NCBI GenBank assembly: GCA_019915015.1
Contig: JAHBBC010000036.1
Location: forward strand, 186,001-250,000
DNA length: 64,000 nucleotides
Direction of reading: 5' to 3'
Source of the DNA: Auriscalpium vulgare
Taxonomy: Eukaryota > Basidiomycota > Agaricomycetes > Russulales > Auriscalpiaceae
How positions within the stretch are numbered: position 1 is the first letter of the stretch; the number at the start of each line of letters is the position of its first letter. Of this stretch, positions 20,318-33,066 are shown piece after piece. A program made the position numbers and the translations under genes. Under the pieces are notes generated by a model, which saw nothing but the letters and a program-made list of their open reading frames with translations, ran no database searches and was not told the origin of the DNA.

Positions 20318-23300
20318 TTATGAGAAAGAAGACATCCCCAAGTCCTGCGCAAGCTTCCGCCACATCTCCTGCTGATTCTGTACGGACGGCGACGACGCTG
20401 CCGCGCCATCACTCGCGGGCGGGTGGTGGGTGTGGTGGAAGTTGGACGGCGGCTGCACAGGCGCAAATGCAGCCAGGCCAGGAAGGTAGAGCGACAGTGT
20501 CTCCTCTGCGGTCTGCATCGTGTGGTTCGCTGGCTGCGAAGGGCCGGCATGGGTATAGCCGTATGCGGGCGCCGAGGTCGCCGCCGGCGGGTTGAAGTAC
20601 GGCGCATACTCAGATGGCGGGTCGGCGCTGTACGCCTCGTTGAAAGGAGCACCGGTACCCTGGATAGGGTACCTTGGTGCCACCGAGCTGCCTGATGCTC
20701 CGACCGCAGCATGCAAGCCAGGGTCTGCCACCACCGCCGAGCGCATATCCGTTTCGGCCGAGCCCGAGCCCGGCCGCACATTCCCCCTGTGGGCAGAAGG
20801 CTCTGGGCGACCGTGCAGGTCGACAGACGCGGAGTTGTCGATCACGGTCGTCCTGCTCCCGGCGACGTCCAGCTCGACTGGCGCACGCGGGCCGCCGTCC
20901 ACGGACAGTGGCCACGATGTCTCGCCATTGTGTTGCTTCGCCTGGTACTCCTCAAAGGCCACATGAGCGCGCTCGTGGAGCTTGTCCAGTGTCCTCTAGG
21001 CAAGAGAAATATTCATCAGAACCGACGAAGGGCGGGGTATAAGTACTCGCCGTACCTTGGTCGCAGGCGGGCAGCACAGCGGTGACGCATCCTCATAGAT
21101 GGTGCGTGCAGTATCCAACTCCGCGAGAGCGCTCGGGGAGAGCGTGCAGCCAGGACTTTCGGCCACGATCGCGCCCAGCAAGACCTGGAGGGCAGTCAGA
21201 TCACGAACTCATTTGGAGAGGGAAGGCGCTGACGCAGCACATGTAGAGTCCAGACCAGAAGTACCGCACGCGACTGGTAAACTTCGGATGCGTAGCATTC
21301 AGGAATTTGAGGTTCGCAATCAGGGCGAGGGAACTGCGATAAGCTGTGATGACAGATGGGCTGTACTTGTGTTGCAAGGGATCCTCTGCCTCGAGAAGCG
21401 CCTGTGTGAAATAGCTCCTGTGAATGTAAAGCAGGACTACGACTGCGTTCAGAATCAGTTCGACGGATTTTAGAACGCTACTGACTGGTCTCGCACAGGC
21501 TGACGGCACAGCACTGCTGCATCACACGTGACAGATCTCGATTCGACGTTGTAGTCTGTCCGGCCCTCCGGAGATGTGAAGGTATGGGGAATGTGCGTAT
21601 TCGTTTATCCAGGTCAAGGAGGGATGTATAATCAAAGGGTTGGACAGTGAATGCGAGTTGTACAGCAATAGATGTACAAGCTGCTGAAAAACGCAATTTC
21701 CAGGCTTGAACTGTTGCCTTCAATCAGATCAGCTGGTAAGGATGACGATAGAACGGGACGTCGTACACCCGAGCTCTGAGCTACCGTCCTCTTTGATGAA
21801 CGGGTCGCGATCATCTGGGAAACGACAATCGGAGTGGCCAAGGTTGAGCGCGGGGGGACGCCCATAGGCAACACTCTAAAACACCGACATGAGCTCTGGC
21901 GCTTCAATACCAGACGCTACACACACCGTCCACGCGTCCCAGGAATACAATTCCCAGAACATAGTCCTTCGCCGCTGAACATCTTCTCGGTCCGTATTCC
22001 AGCCTGCACTGTCGCGATCTGCACAGGGTAAGGGAAAATCCCAGCAACGCCAAAATCACTCACGAAGACCGATCTGGGTGACGATAATGAGCAGGTAGCT
22101 TGGCCACAGGAAATGTTTCGACTGCTTACCATCTGAGAGACCTTTGCACACACACCCATAAACACCCACCGACGCTCAACGGCCGAGCGGTCATGAAATG
22201 CGAGAACTATCATCAAGAACAATGCCTGCGAACTGGCGCACGTTGCGCCTCGCGCAATAGACTCCAGCACGAATGCAGCCCGCCCGAGAGCATGAAACTG
22301 TTCAGATAAGAGCTGGGGTGACGGGCAGTCGTCGAAGAGCGAACCGAGCGCCAGCACCATGAAGAACACGGACAATCTGTGGGCGTGCATAGTTGACAGA
22401 CTCGCGTGCCTGTCCGGTGTCTGGTAGACTGCCTTGAGGATGTCGCGCTCAAAGTCACCTCGCGGTATTGGGTCAGTGCTGTCATGCTCATGTCAGCGCT
22501 CGCGCGAACCGTGGTAAGAGCTCGTGGGCTCACATCCATGCCATATTTTCGTAATAAAGATCAGCCAGCCGGATGGCACGCTCCCATGAGGGGAGGAAGG
22601 GGACGAACAACGCCGTGCTGTGAGGGTGCTCGTAAGGGCTGAATGGGAAGGATTTCAACAGTTCTATGATTTCGATTGGGAGTCCTAGGCGTTTCGGATT
22701 CCCAAGTTCCTTCGATGCGATCGCCCCGTCCTGATCATAGAAAGCACTCGCTCAGCACAGCTAAGACGACTCGTACAAGTCCACTTGCCGGCATTGAACT
22801 TTGCAGATACTTCACAACCAAAGGTGAGAGCTGGCCGAGACGGCGAAAAGTAATCCTTGTCTACGCACCTCTGCATCCGCAGTTTCGCCATGATAATTCG
22901 TGATACCATCGCAGCCAATTGCAATCGAGCCCAGATTGACCGACACGCTCTCTAGGTCCGCCTCGTACTTAGCCTCCAGATCACTGATATCCGCTAGCGG
23001 GTCCTGACGGCCCGCATCCCTTAGTAAGGTTTGCGGAGCCGACGACATGCCTTGCTGCTTCTTAAGCGCTGTCTCTAACTCAATTATGCGTTTGGACATG
23101 GTCTTGACCTGCTCGGTGAGCTGCTGGGCGTGTGCCACGAGCGCTCTTGCAATGAGAGAATAGGTCAGCGCTGGTCGTTTGGGCGGCGAAAAGCTTACTT
23201 GCCCCCCTTCGTGGCGGCGAGAGAGCCTGAGCAGCGTTGTCAGCATGACAACGGTGGAACGCGCGCGTGACACGCGCGCTCCGTGTCGGAAAAGCGACGA

Positions 23301-23587
23301 GGCGCTGGCGGTACATACCACTGGGACAGATCGCATCGCATCCTCGACGAATGCACGACTGGCACGGAATACCCCTGCCCAAAAACTCGTCAGGACGCCC
23401 CTCACTAGCAGAAATATTTGCTCACCGGTCGCATCTGAGCTTAGACCTGGAGGAAGCGAAGAAACGTGATGTAGGGTGAAAACTCTGAGTCGGCAATCCA
23501 TAATGATCAGACGGCTCACCGCCTACATTCTGCACATGACTTAAAGTTGCCTGTCTTGCCGTTTTCTGGCGGCGCTACCATAGTCAT
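20318..23587 (-). CDS. Zn2Cys6 fungal transcription factor, copy A
   Basis: Nuclear DNA-binding regulator. The start ATG at 23587 gives MTMVAPPENGK. The binuclear zinc cluster is C18-x2-C21-x6-C28-x5-C34-x2-C37-x4-C42, assembled from three exons: 23520-23587, a 21-base microexon 23426-23446, and 23319-23374. A coiled-coil linker exon follows (22869-23145; EQVKTMSKRIIELETALKKQ). Then comes the fungal-specific transcription factor domain: FFMVLALGSLFDDCPS, GRAAFVLESIARGATCASSQ, MFWELYSWDAWT, the GRPPALNLGHSDCRFP motif, and an Ala/Pro/Ser-rich tail ending LGMSSFS. One intron (22731-22788) has a GC donor (GCAAGT). No broken exon was found. Roughly 750-800 residues. Its tandem paralogue lies 0.8 kb upstream on the same strand. 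The target genes are not evident; the neighbouring TPS2 need not be related. Confidence 0.85.
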
Positions 23588-24389
23588 ATACAACTCGAGG
23601 GGGACCAAGCTGACAGCAGTGGACGGAGGAGTCAAGATGAAACGTGTATATTGCCACCAGATTGCCGCAACTTTATGACGGCGTCTCTGCGGTCGTTCCC
23701 GGTTCCGACCAGCCCCCTCCTGCCAGTGTGTCCCATGGCAAAGTATAATGGAGGCGCTGGTCTGGTCACGGCCTCGGGGAATGTTACTAGTTATGGACCA
23801 TGATGCGTGTGCGATGGACTGCCGGGCCCGTCGTGAGTCCGAGCTCGAGAAGCGAAATCCAAAGAGCGACTGGAACGCACCTTGCGTAAGGGTACTGTAA
23901 CCTTTCTCAACAAGTTTCACTGCAAGGCTTCAGCAGCTGCAAAGAACTGAGAGCTCGTGCCAGCATGGTGAACGCTGATAGTGAGGTAGACGAACTGCTC
24001 AGGCGCTCAAGCTCAAGGCTAGCTCTCGGACTCTTGCCAATACTCAAATTGCCATGACGATTCTCCTGTTTGCTCGTGTTTGCCCCAAGAGGCGCGGCGG
24101 CGGGGCCCGACCTCTTCTTATTCATTTAGATATACTTTCTCCTTCTCATAACTGCCTTGGCAGCCATTGAGCGCGGCTGGCTGGGATGGCACTCCAAAGA
24201 ACAATCATCATCAGTATGTATGCACGTGGAGAGGACTGACTCAGAAACGGGCCTCGTAAGTAGTGGGCGCGCTACGGAACTTCCATAGCTAACATTGCAC
24301 GAAGGACGGTCATCGGTCACTCCTACGGAACCTCACTACTAACGACGAACGACAAGATAAAGACACAAACATACGCAAGCACCATGGTT
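23588..24389. other. Intergenic: copy A promoter and copy B 3' flank
   Basis: Upstream region of copy A followed by the 3' flank of copy B. No gene supported. The right edge repeats the 3' flank of copy A (ACGACAAGATAAAGACAC, CACCATGGTTT.ATGAGAAAG). Confidence 0.5.
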
Positions 24390-27300
24390 TCATGAGAAAG
24401 GAGGCATCCCCAAGTCTTCGATGAGCTTCTGCCACATCTCCCGATTGTGTACGGACAGCGACGACGCTGCCGAGCCCTCACTCGCGGGCGGTCGGTCGGT
24501 GTGGTGGAAGTCGGACTGTGGCTGCACAGGCGTAAACTCAGCCAGGCCAGGGAAGTAGAGCGACAGTGTCTCCTCCATGGTGGCCTGCATGGTCTCGTTC
24601 GCTGGCTGCGAAGGGTCGGCAAGGGTATAGCCGTACGCGGGCGCCGGGTTGAAGAACGCCGCATACGCAGATGTCGGGTCCGCGTTGTACGCATCGTTGG
24701 AGGGAGTACCCTGGGTAGGCAGCTTTGGTGCCAACGAATTGCTTGATGCTCCTACAGCAGGCTGCAAGCCAGGCTCCGCGACCACCGCCGAGTGCATATG
24801 CAGTAGGTCCGTTTCGGCCGAGCCCAAGCCCTTCCGTACATTTCCCCCATGAGCAAAAGGCTCTGGGCTACTGTGCAGGCTGACAGACGCAGAGTTGTTG
24901 ATTACAGTCGTCCTGCTCCCGGCGAGGACGTTCAGCTCGTTTGGCGCACCCGGACCGCCTTCCATGGACATTGGCCACGATGTTTTGCCATTATGTTGCT
25001 TCGCCTGGTACCCCTCAAAGGCCACATGAGCGCGCACGTGGAGCTTGTCCACTATGCTCTAAGCAAGAGAAATATTCATCAAAACCGACTAAAGGTGGTG
25101 CGTAGCTACTGGACGTACCCTGGTTGCAGGCGGGTAGCACAGCGGTGACGCTTCTTCATAAATGGCGCGTGCACTATCGAACTCCGCGAGAGCGTTTTGG
25201 GAGAGCATGCAGCCTGGACTTTCAGCCACGATTGCGCCCAGCAAGACCTGGAGCGGGCAGTCAGATCACGAACTCACATGAACAGGGAAGGCGCTGACGC
25301 AACACATGTAGAGTCCTGACCAGAAGTACCGCTGGCGACTGGTAAACTTCGGATGCGTAACATTCAGGACCTTGATGTTTGCAATCAAGGCGAGGGAACT
25401 GCGATAAGCTGCAATGACAGACGGGCTGTACTTGTGCTGCAAGGGATCCGTCGCCTCGAGAAGCGCCTGTGTGAGATAGCTCCTGTGGATGTAAAGCAGG
25501 ACTACGCACGGCGTTCAAAATCAGTTCGACGGATTTGGGAACGCTACTGACTGGTCTCGCGCTGGCTGATGACAGCGCCCTGCTGCATCACACGCGATAT
25601 ATCTTGATTCAGAGTTTTTTGTGCATCCTGTTTGGGCCTCCGGAGATGTGAAGGTACAGGGAATGTGCGTATTCGCTTATCGAGGTCAAGGAGGCACGTA
25701 TAATCAAGGGGTTGGACAGCGAATGCGAGTTGTACAACAATTGATGTACAAGCTGCTGAAAAACGCAACTTCCAGGCTTGATCTGTGGCCCTCAATCAGA
25801 ACAGGCAGATGATAGAACGTGATGTCGTACATCCGAGCTCTGTGCTACCGTCTTCTTTGATGAATGGGTCGAGATCTTCCGGGAAACGACAATCGGAGTG
25901 GCCAAGGTTGAGTGCGGGCGGACGCCCATAAGCAACACTCTAAAACACCGCCATGAGCTATCCAGTGGGCGCTACAATTTAGCAGACATACCGTCCACGC
26001 GTCCCATGTGTACAATTCCCAAAACATGGTCCTTCGCCGCTGAACATCTTCTCGATCCGGATTCCAACCTGCGCTGTCGCGATCTGCACAAGGTAATTAC
26101 CTATGTCCTAATTAATACCACAATTACTCACGAAGATTGATCTGCGTGACAACGATGAGTAAAGATTCGGGTAAAGGAAAGAATTCACTACTTACCATCT
26201 GAGACATCTTTGCACACACCCCCATAAGCATCCATCGACGCTCGTTTCCAGAGCGGTCATGGTATAGATAATGTAACATCAAAAATAACGCCTGCGAACC
26301 GGCGCACGTTGCGCCTCGCACAATAGATTCCAGCGCGAATGCAGCCCGACCAAGCGCATGATACTGCTCGGTTAACAGCTCGCGTGACGGGCAGTCGTCA
26401 AAGACGGAACCAATCGCCATCACCATGAAGAACACGGACAGGTTGTGCGCGTGTATAGTCGACAGACATGTCCTCCCGTCGAGCGTCTGGTAGATTGGCT
26501 TGAAAATGTTGCGCTCAAAGTCGCCCCGGGGTATTGGGTCAGCGCTGTCAAGGTCATGTCAGCGCTCGCGCGAACCGTGGCAAGAACTCGTAGGCTCACA
26601 CCCATGCCATGTGTTCGTAATAAAGATCGGCCAGTCGAATGGCACGCTCATCCGAGGGGAGGAAGGGGACGAACATGACCGTGCTGTGAGGGTGCTGATA
26701 AGGGCCGAGTGGGAAAGATTCCACCAATTCCAGGATGTCGACTGGGAGTCCTAGGCGTTTCGGATTCCTAAGTTCCTTCGGTGCGATCGCCTCGTCCTGA
26801 TCGTAGAAAACACTCGCTCAGCACAGCCGAGACGACTCGTACACGTCCACTTACCGCGGCCGGCTTTTTCAGATACTTCAGAACCGAAGGTGAGAACAGG
26901 CCGAAACGGCGAAAAAGTATGCACAGTCAACACACCTCCGCATCAACAGTTTCCCCATGATACTTCGTATTGCCGTCGCAGCCGATCGTAAGAGAGCCCA
27001 GGTTGACCGACACGCACTCCAGGTCCGCCTCGTACTTGACCTGCAAATCGCTGGCATCCGCTAGGGGGTTTTGGCGGCCCGCATCCCTTAGCAGCGGTTG
27101 CGGAGCCGACGACACGCCTTGTTGCTTCTTAAGCGCTGCCTCTAACTCATTTATGCGTTTGGACATGGTCTTGACCTGCTCGGTGAGCTGCTGGGATTGT
27201 GTCATGAGGGCTCTTGTAATGCAGGGAACGAGTCAGCGCTGGTCATTGGGCGGCAAATGACTTACTGGTTCCCCTTGATGGCAGTGAGAGAGCCTGTGCA

Positions 27301-27627
27301 GCATTATCAGCATGAGAACGGTAGAACGCGCGCTCCGAGTCGGACAAGCAACGGCACTGGCCGCACATACCACTGGGACAGATCGCAGCGCATCCTCGAC
27401 GGATGCACGACTGGCACGGAACACCCCTGCCAAACAGCACTCATCAGGATGCCTTCACGAACGAGCATGTCTGCGCACCGGTCGCATTTGAGCTTGGACC
27501 TGGATGAAGCGGCGCAGGGTGTGAACTCCGAGTCGGAAACCCATAATGATGAAACCGCTCACCGTTTACACTCGGCACATGACTTGCCTTTCTTGTTTTC
27601 TGGCAGCGCGCCGGTGGTAGTAGACAT
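24390..27627 (-). CDS. Zn2Cys6 fungal transcription factor, copy B (tandem paralogue)
   Basis: Same exon plan as copy A. The start ATG at 27627 (MSTTTGALPENKKGK) leads to the zinc cluster C17-x2-C20-x6-C27-x5-C33-x2-C36-x4-C41, with the same microexon. The linker contains EQVKTMSKRINELEAALKKQ and QVKYEADLECVSVNLGSL. The regulatory domain keeps FFMVMAIGSVFDDCPS, MFWELYTWDAWT, GRPPALNLGHSDCRFP and RYFWSGLYMCC. The tail ends DLGMPPFS. The intron equivalent to the GC-AG one of copy A has a normal GTAAGT donor (26797-26854). No disruption was found, so both copies look usable. Divergence between copies is moderate (the introns have diverged but still align), so the duplication is not the newest event in the window. 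Confidence 0.85.
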
Positions 27628-28636
27628 AGACAGCTCGAGGGGGGAGAAGGAGCTAATGGGAGTGAGGCGGAGGAGTCAAACACTCTTATAAGTACCACAA
27701 CTTACAAGTCATGTTATTGATCATCATGAGTCAGTGGCATGACGGACAGATCGACCATGTATCATCTGTCAACGTCAGCTTACAGTACCTCCGAGTAAGG
27801 GATGTGGCCCTCGAGAGGGAAGAGCAAGGCATCCGCCGGGCCCGCTGCAACCTGCGGCGCGGGCCGGCCCGAGATCCAAGTTGTCGCACACAGCACTACA
27901 GCCTCGTCGTGGATGTCGATACGAATGCTCTTCGGCGTCGACCTCGCCACCGTCCACGTGCTACTACCCGACATGCAGGTCTGGCAGCCGCATATATGTC
28001 AAGCTGTCGCGTTGGCGCGAATGTCATGTCGTGCGCTGGAGGTCATGCATGAAGGAGGACGCTGGAACGGATGGCAGATGTGGTTTGACGATGACCTGTG
28101 TCCCCTCACGTGCGCCTCGTGTCTTCTTTGCGCTGCTAAGTACAGCTGAACCAGCTTTTTCTTGACAGTCCTGAGTCGACTGTGACCCGACAAGGGCTAC
28201 CTCTGGAGAGTATGGGTGAGCTGACGTAACGCGAGCTCTTCTGTTCCCCCGAGCGCAACGAGCGCAAGCTGCCCGCAGCAGCCGCCCTCACCGCCACGCA
28301 GGACCTCGACCTACATTATTGCCGATGATCGGAACCGACTCGGAGGACATGAATAGCAAGCGCGCGCTGGTGATCAATGGGGAAGGACTATCGCAGTCCC
28401 ATTATATTCAATGTCAATGGCAGTGCGCCCGTAGCACTAGCAAACAAGTACATCCTCTACGGAGTCCGTCCTGACGTCTTGCCCTCGTCCGAATGCGCAG
28501 CTCTTTACCTTGTCCACCGACAGCCGCGTCAGCAAGTGTACGAGCTCGTCTATGTATAGCGAGACAGAACTGCACCCCATCCATGCAGGGTATCGTCCAC
28601 GTTGAGTATCCAACACGCAAGTTGCTCCGACAGCCC
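27628..28636. other. Intergenic, promoter of copy B and 3' flank of the CBS gene
   Basis: About 1 kb. Short frames on both strands (for example a minus-strand one ending LLFPLEGHIPYSEVL near 27780) are not linked to any recognisable gene. CpG-rich patches alternate with AT-rich ones. Confidence 0.4.
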
Positions 28637-30560
28637 TCATCCCCGCCGCCCTGCGCCCGCACTCCCGCGCGACGTACTGCGCGCGAGGTCCGCGAGGCTG
28701 CCCGACGAGGACGACGCGGACGAGCCTTGGCTGGACACAGACGACGCGCGGCGGTGGCGCTGCGCGCGTGTGGGGTCGACGTCGAGGTGTGCGAGCAGCG
28801 CGAAGAGCGAGAGGACTGCATACGCGGGTCAGCACGGGCAGAGCGAACATAGAGCTATGAGCGGGACGCACTGTCGCCGACGGAGACAATGCCGGAGAGC
28901 GTGCCGCCGGCGGTGTCAGACGTGACGAAGACGCGGTGCGAGTTTGCTGGGCACGGTGAGCGGGTTGTCGCATTAGAGGAGGGGAGGACGTACTGGCGAG
29001 GAGTTTCTGAATGGTATACACGAGCGTAGAGGAGGGGAAGACGCTGTAGACTACCGGGATATCAGGTCGAGCCCACGCATAAGATCCGTCAGGTAGGCAT
29101 ACCAGGGTGTCGATCTGCACCGTCTGTTGATCCATGCGGCATCTGTCCATGCTCATATAGTCACTACGCCGGTCCCACACCAATCAGCCCGACACGCACC
29201 TTGATCTGCGTGACGAACTGCTGCAGCGGCATCGTCAATATCTGGTTGCTCTGCGCCGGGACGACGGTCTGCGCACGCATCACATCAGCCTCTGCGCTAC
29301 TGCTCGGGTGCGCGACTCAGAACGCACCTTCCCAATGTCCGTCACGCTGACCGCGCTGAGCAGCCCCCCGCCGTCGCCGCCAGCCTCGTCCGCGAGGACC
29401 GCAACGCTGCTCACGCCCTGCTCACTCATCATGCGCATCGCATCAAGCACGGGCGCGCGCGCGCGCACGGCGGCGACGGCGCGGAAGAGCGCGAGGGAGG
29501 GCAGCGGGAGGGAGGAGAGTGGCGTTGAGAGGTAGCGGAGGAAGGCCACAGAGGAGGAAGACGACCCGGATGGTGAGGATGGAGACGCGGAGATGTGCGT
29601 AGACAAGGGGGAGGGGATATCGTATGGTGAAGGTGAGGAGGGCGAAAGTGAGGAGGGCGAAGGTGAGGGAGATCGGGCATAGGCGTGAAAGTAGGCGAGG
29701 AGGCGCAGGTCGGATATGAGCCCTAGGTGTCTCGGTACAGAGGGCGATGTCGATGGAGGGGCCTGGATGAGCGCTGCGACGCGGCAAATTGGAAGTCAAA
29801 TGCGGAAGTGTGGAGCGGAGGAGAGGCAGACAGTACCTCGATGCGTGCCCAAGGAAAACACACCAAGCAGTGCGATCACAGAGGCGTCATGCGGGAGCTC
29901 TACAAGCGCGTTCTTGTCGGATAGATCTGCAAACGATCAGGTTGTATCATGAGACCAGAGTATGGAGTACACGCACTGCTGACGAGGCGCACGGGGACGT
30001 GCCCCGCCTTCGCGGCCTCGAGGATCTGTGCGACACGCGGGTGCTCCTGCAGATGCTCCGCACTGTACGTATGCCGCGTCGCCGCGAACGTGAGGAAGGC
30101 GTTCACGTCTGCGTACTGCCAGCCAAGACGCACATCAAGTCAGGCCGGATGAGATGTGGAGTGTATGCGCACGTCGAAGAGACCCGTGTACGATGCATCT
30201 CCTGCGGCCTTCACTGCAAGGCAAGATGCGTCTTTGCTGAGCAGGAGCTATGTTCAGAGCGTGAGCAATGTCAGCATGCCATCTGGGGTGTGCACGTACG
30301 TCGCATGCGTCCTCGACGGCGGTCTCAGCGTCCACTTCGACGACGGGGGATTCAATCAGATCTTATCGCGTGCAAGACTCAGAGTTAGTCGGAGTCAGAT
30401 TTAGATGTTGGTACAGCGACGCACCTTTCGCGAGGACGCCGGCCCAGATGCGGACCCAGTCTTCGCTGTCGGCGTTGGGTGCAGCAGCAAAGGCCATGGG
30501 GCTAGCGCTACGGCGGCCCGAGCGTGTGCTGGAGATGGAGAGACGTTTGCTGAGAGACAT
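28637..30560 (-). CDS. SDS23: Sds23-type CBS-domain protein
   Basis: The Sds23/Moc1 family carries CBS repeats; in yeasts it links nutrient signalling to PP2A-type phosphatases, cell-cycle exit and stress. Eleven exons were read: 30425-30560, 30300-30361, 30173-30247, 29977-30115, 29837-29926, 29328-29762, 29200-29268, 29103-29142, 28994-29050, 28872-28946, 28637-28815. Landmarks: ASCLAVKAAGDASYTGLFD joined to YADVNAFLTFAATRHTY; EHPRVAQILEAAKAGHVPVR; NLSDKNALVELPHDASVIAL; VLDAMRMMSEQGVSSVAVL; ILTMPLQQFVTQIK; DGADRHP then VYSVFPSSTLVYTIQKLLA; TNSHRVFVTSD; GIVSVGDILSLFALLAH; and a Ser-rich tail (RRASSVSSQGSSASSSSG). All splices keep the frame. A Pro/Ser-rich insert after APPSTSPSVPRHLGLISDL is typical low-complexity filling. 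Confidence 0.9.
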
Positions 30561-31121
30561 GGTGGTCAAAGGAGGGGAGCAGGCTGGCCATGGGAGAGGT
30601 GCCACTGGCGGCTTCAGTGTAGCCTTGGCGGTGTCACTCCACGTGCCGCAGCGCGGTCATACCCTGTACGTAAGGGAGCCCGCTAGTGAAGCCTTGAATC
30701 CTCCTCGAGGACTGGCCTTAAACATCAAAAAGGCGAGATCACGCGCAAGCCGGAGGTGAGTAGTAAGTTAGTTCCGTGCCGATGACTTGGTGCAGCCGAC
30801 GCGCGAGCAATCGATCATTTCATAATGGGCGCGACGTTCGACAAATATTCGCCTGCACATAGTTAACGACCTTTATGTGCATAAGCATAAACAACCCCGC
30901 CTCTCAAGCAGGACCCTCGGCCCGCCTCGCCATCCCCGCGAGCCCACGGCCAGCTACCCGCCGACGCCCCAGTTGGATGGGGCCGGCGATACATACACGT
31001 CCAGTTGGATGGACAGCAGCTCCGCGCCAGTTGGATGGGCAGGCTCTCTTTTCCTCCGCAAAGGAAAAGAGCACAGATTCAAGTCGGGTCCAGTTGGATG
31101 GACACCGCCCCCGCCGCGCGC
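30561..31121. repeat. Intergenic with four CCAGTTGGATGG copies and a hairpin
   Basis: CCAGTTGGATGG occurs exactly at 30969-30980, 31001-31012, 31027-31038 and 31090-31101, irregularly spaced. A 10-base-arm inverted repeat, CTCTTTTCCT...AGGAAAAGAG, lies at 31046-31071. All are in the 3' flank of the cystathionine gamma-synthase gene, so they may be in its 3' UTR. Confidence 0.6.
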
Positions 31122-33066
31122 TCACTCCGTCGGCGCGGCGTCCGCTGCGCGCAGGGCATCTGAAAAAGCGGCTAGCAGCGTGTCTGCTGGCTCGAGGCCG
31201 ACACTCACGCGCACGAGCGTGCGCGGGACGCCCCACGCCGCGGCCCACTCGAGCTCCGTGTAATGCGCAAGGATCGTGTACGGGCACGCGAGCGTGAAGT
31301 TCGTGCCCAGCGATGGGCCCTTGTACGCGCGCAGCGTGTCGAAGAACGCCTGCGCCGCGCCTAGTGTCTTAAACGTCGCAGAGAACAGCCCGCCGAAGCC
31401 ACTTGTAGGATGTACGCGCCGCGCAGCGTAGTGCGCGGGCGTTTGGTACTTGGGGTAGAACACCGTATCGAGAGAAGACGCGGGTTTTTGCGCGGCGGCG
31501 TGCAGGAGGTCGCAGATGCGCTCGGCGGTCGCGTCGATGGCGTGCACGCGTGACACGAAGTCGCGCGAGTTGCGTTCCATGAAGATCGCGTCCGCGTCAA
31601 AGTACGTGTCTTCGTACGTGTCCAGTAGCGCGCGCTTGAGGGCGGAGTAGTGCCGGCGCGTAGGGTTGAGCACGAGGCTGGTTATGACGGGATGTGAGCA
31701 CGGGACACCATCGGCCGACGGGGAATAAGACCGACCTCCCGCCCATGACGTTTGTCTCGCCGCTGAAAACTTTCGACAGGCTCGTCACCACGATGTCCGC
31801 GAACGGCAGGACCTCGACATTCACAAAATTGCCGATGGTGTCGTCCACGATGAGCAGAAAATCGTATTTGTCCGCGAGCGCGCGCAGGCGCGGCAGGTCC
31901 GCAGAGCGCAACAGCGGGTTGGATGGGAACTCCGTGAAGAGCGCGAGTATCGGTGGGCGAGTGGGATCCGCGGCATGCTCACGGGCAAGGATGTCCTCGA
32001 GCTCGTTGATGGACTCATCGAGCCCGTGGCCAAGGAAATAACATCCAGGGCCCCACTTTTCCATAATCTTCAGCGTGTCTGTGTAAGGGAACCTGGCGGA
32101 ACATTTCAGCACGCGATCTGATAACGAGGGAAAAGGCGTACCCAAAGCACACGCTCTTCTGCGCGCCCCTGACCGCGAGCGCGAGCTGGTGTGAAGACCA
32201 GATGGCTCCCATGCCTGTCGGGTACAGGAACACGTCCCCCTCGGTGACCGCAACCCCACGCACGCTCACGTCGACCCCGACGTCGTGCTGCGCACCATCG
32301 CGGACCAGAACACCTGCAATGCGGCGACGCAGCACGGCCTTCGCGCCCGCCGCGGCGCCGGCGTCGAGGTTGCGCCCGTACCGCTCCTCGAGGTACACCG
32401 CGTGGTCCGCGTCGAGGGCCTCTGCCTCCACCTCGTCCCGCGCGACGCCATTCGCAATCGCCGGCGATGCGGAAAGCGGCATGCCGCGCGGGGGCTTCGC
32501 CGCATAGTGCTTGTGGGACGCGCTGCGCGTGTGCGTCGGGCTCGCAGAAGGGAGCGCGGCGAGGCAGTGCTCCGCGAGGCGGCTCGACACGCCGAGCCCC
32601 GTGTGCTGCCAGAACTGCTTCGCGACACCGAAGGACGCCGCGGGGAAGAGCACGGCGAAGACGCACGCAGCGTCGGCGATGCAGTGCTGTACGACGCGGG
32701 CGGGTACGGCGCGCGCTGCGAGGAAGGCGCGACAGTCGTCGGCAATGCGCGCGGAGGGGAATAACACGGCGTCTTCTGAGGGTGCGCCGAACTTCTGCGC
32801 GCAGATGCGGGCGAGCTGGGGGCGGGCGCGGTGAGCAAGGTCGGAAGCGAGCAGCACGCGCGCACGAGGCTGCAGACTGGCGTGCTCACCTTCCCGATGC
32901 TCGGATGGATGAAGAATCGCGGATAACCCGACTGCATGCTGTCGACAACGCGGGCCTCCCCCTCCTCGTATGCAACATTGTCGGCCCACGTCGGCAGAGA
33001 GACCGATATTGCGTGTTGTGTATACGGCGGGATGGTGTTTCCCACTGGGTTGAGAGCGACGGCCAT
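31122..33066 (-). CDS. STR2: Cystathionine gamma-synthase (PLP enzyme)
   Basis: Joins cysteine to an activated homoserine to make cystathionine in the transsulfuration pathway. Four exons: 32890-33066, 32142-32815, 31736-32092, 31122-31677. The start is ATG 33066 ([19 protein letters not shown]); codons upstream in the same frame offer only TTG. The N-terminal region holds [19 protein letters not shown] and [14 protein letters not shown]. The central part has [40 protein letters not shown] and [19 protein letters not shown]. The PLP-lysine motif is [18 protein letters not shown]. The C-terminus contains [19 protein letters not shown] and [16 protein letters not shown]. Splicing across 31678-31735 restores the MGGSLVLNP motif. 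The closest yeast type is Str2 rather than the homocysteine synthase Met17, judged from the long N-terminal region. No damage is seen. Confidence 0.85.

Noticed and set aside
16558..27627. TPS2 and the two Zn2Cys6 genes as a metabolic gene cluster
   Set aside because: TPS2 is a housekeeping gene on the opposite strand, and there are no pathway enzymes between or beside the regulators.
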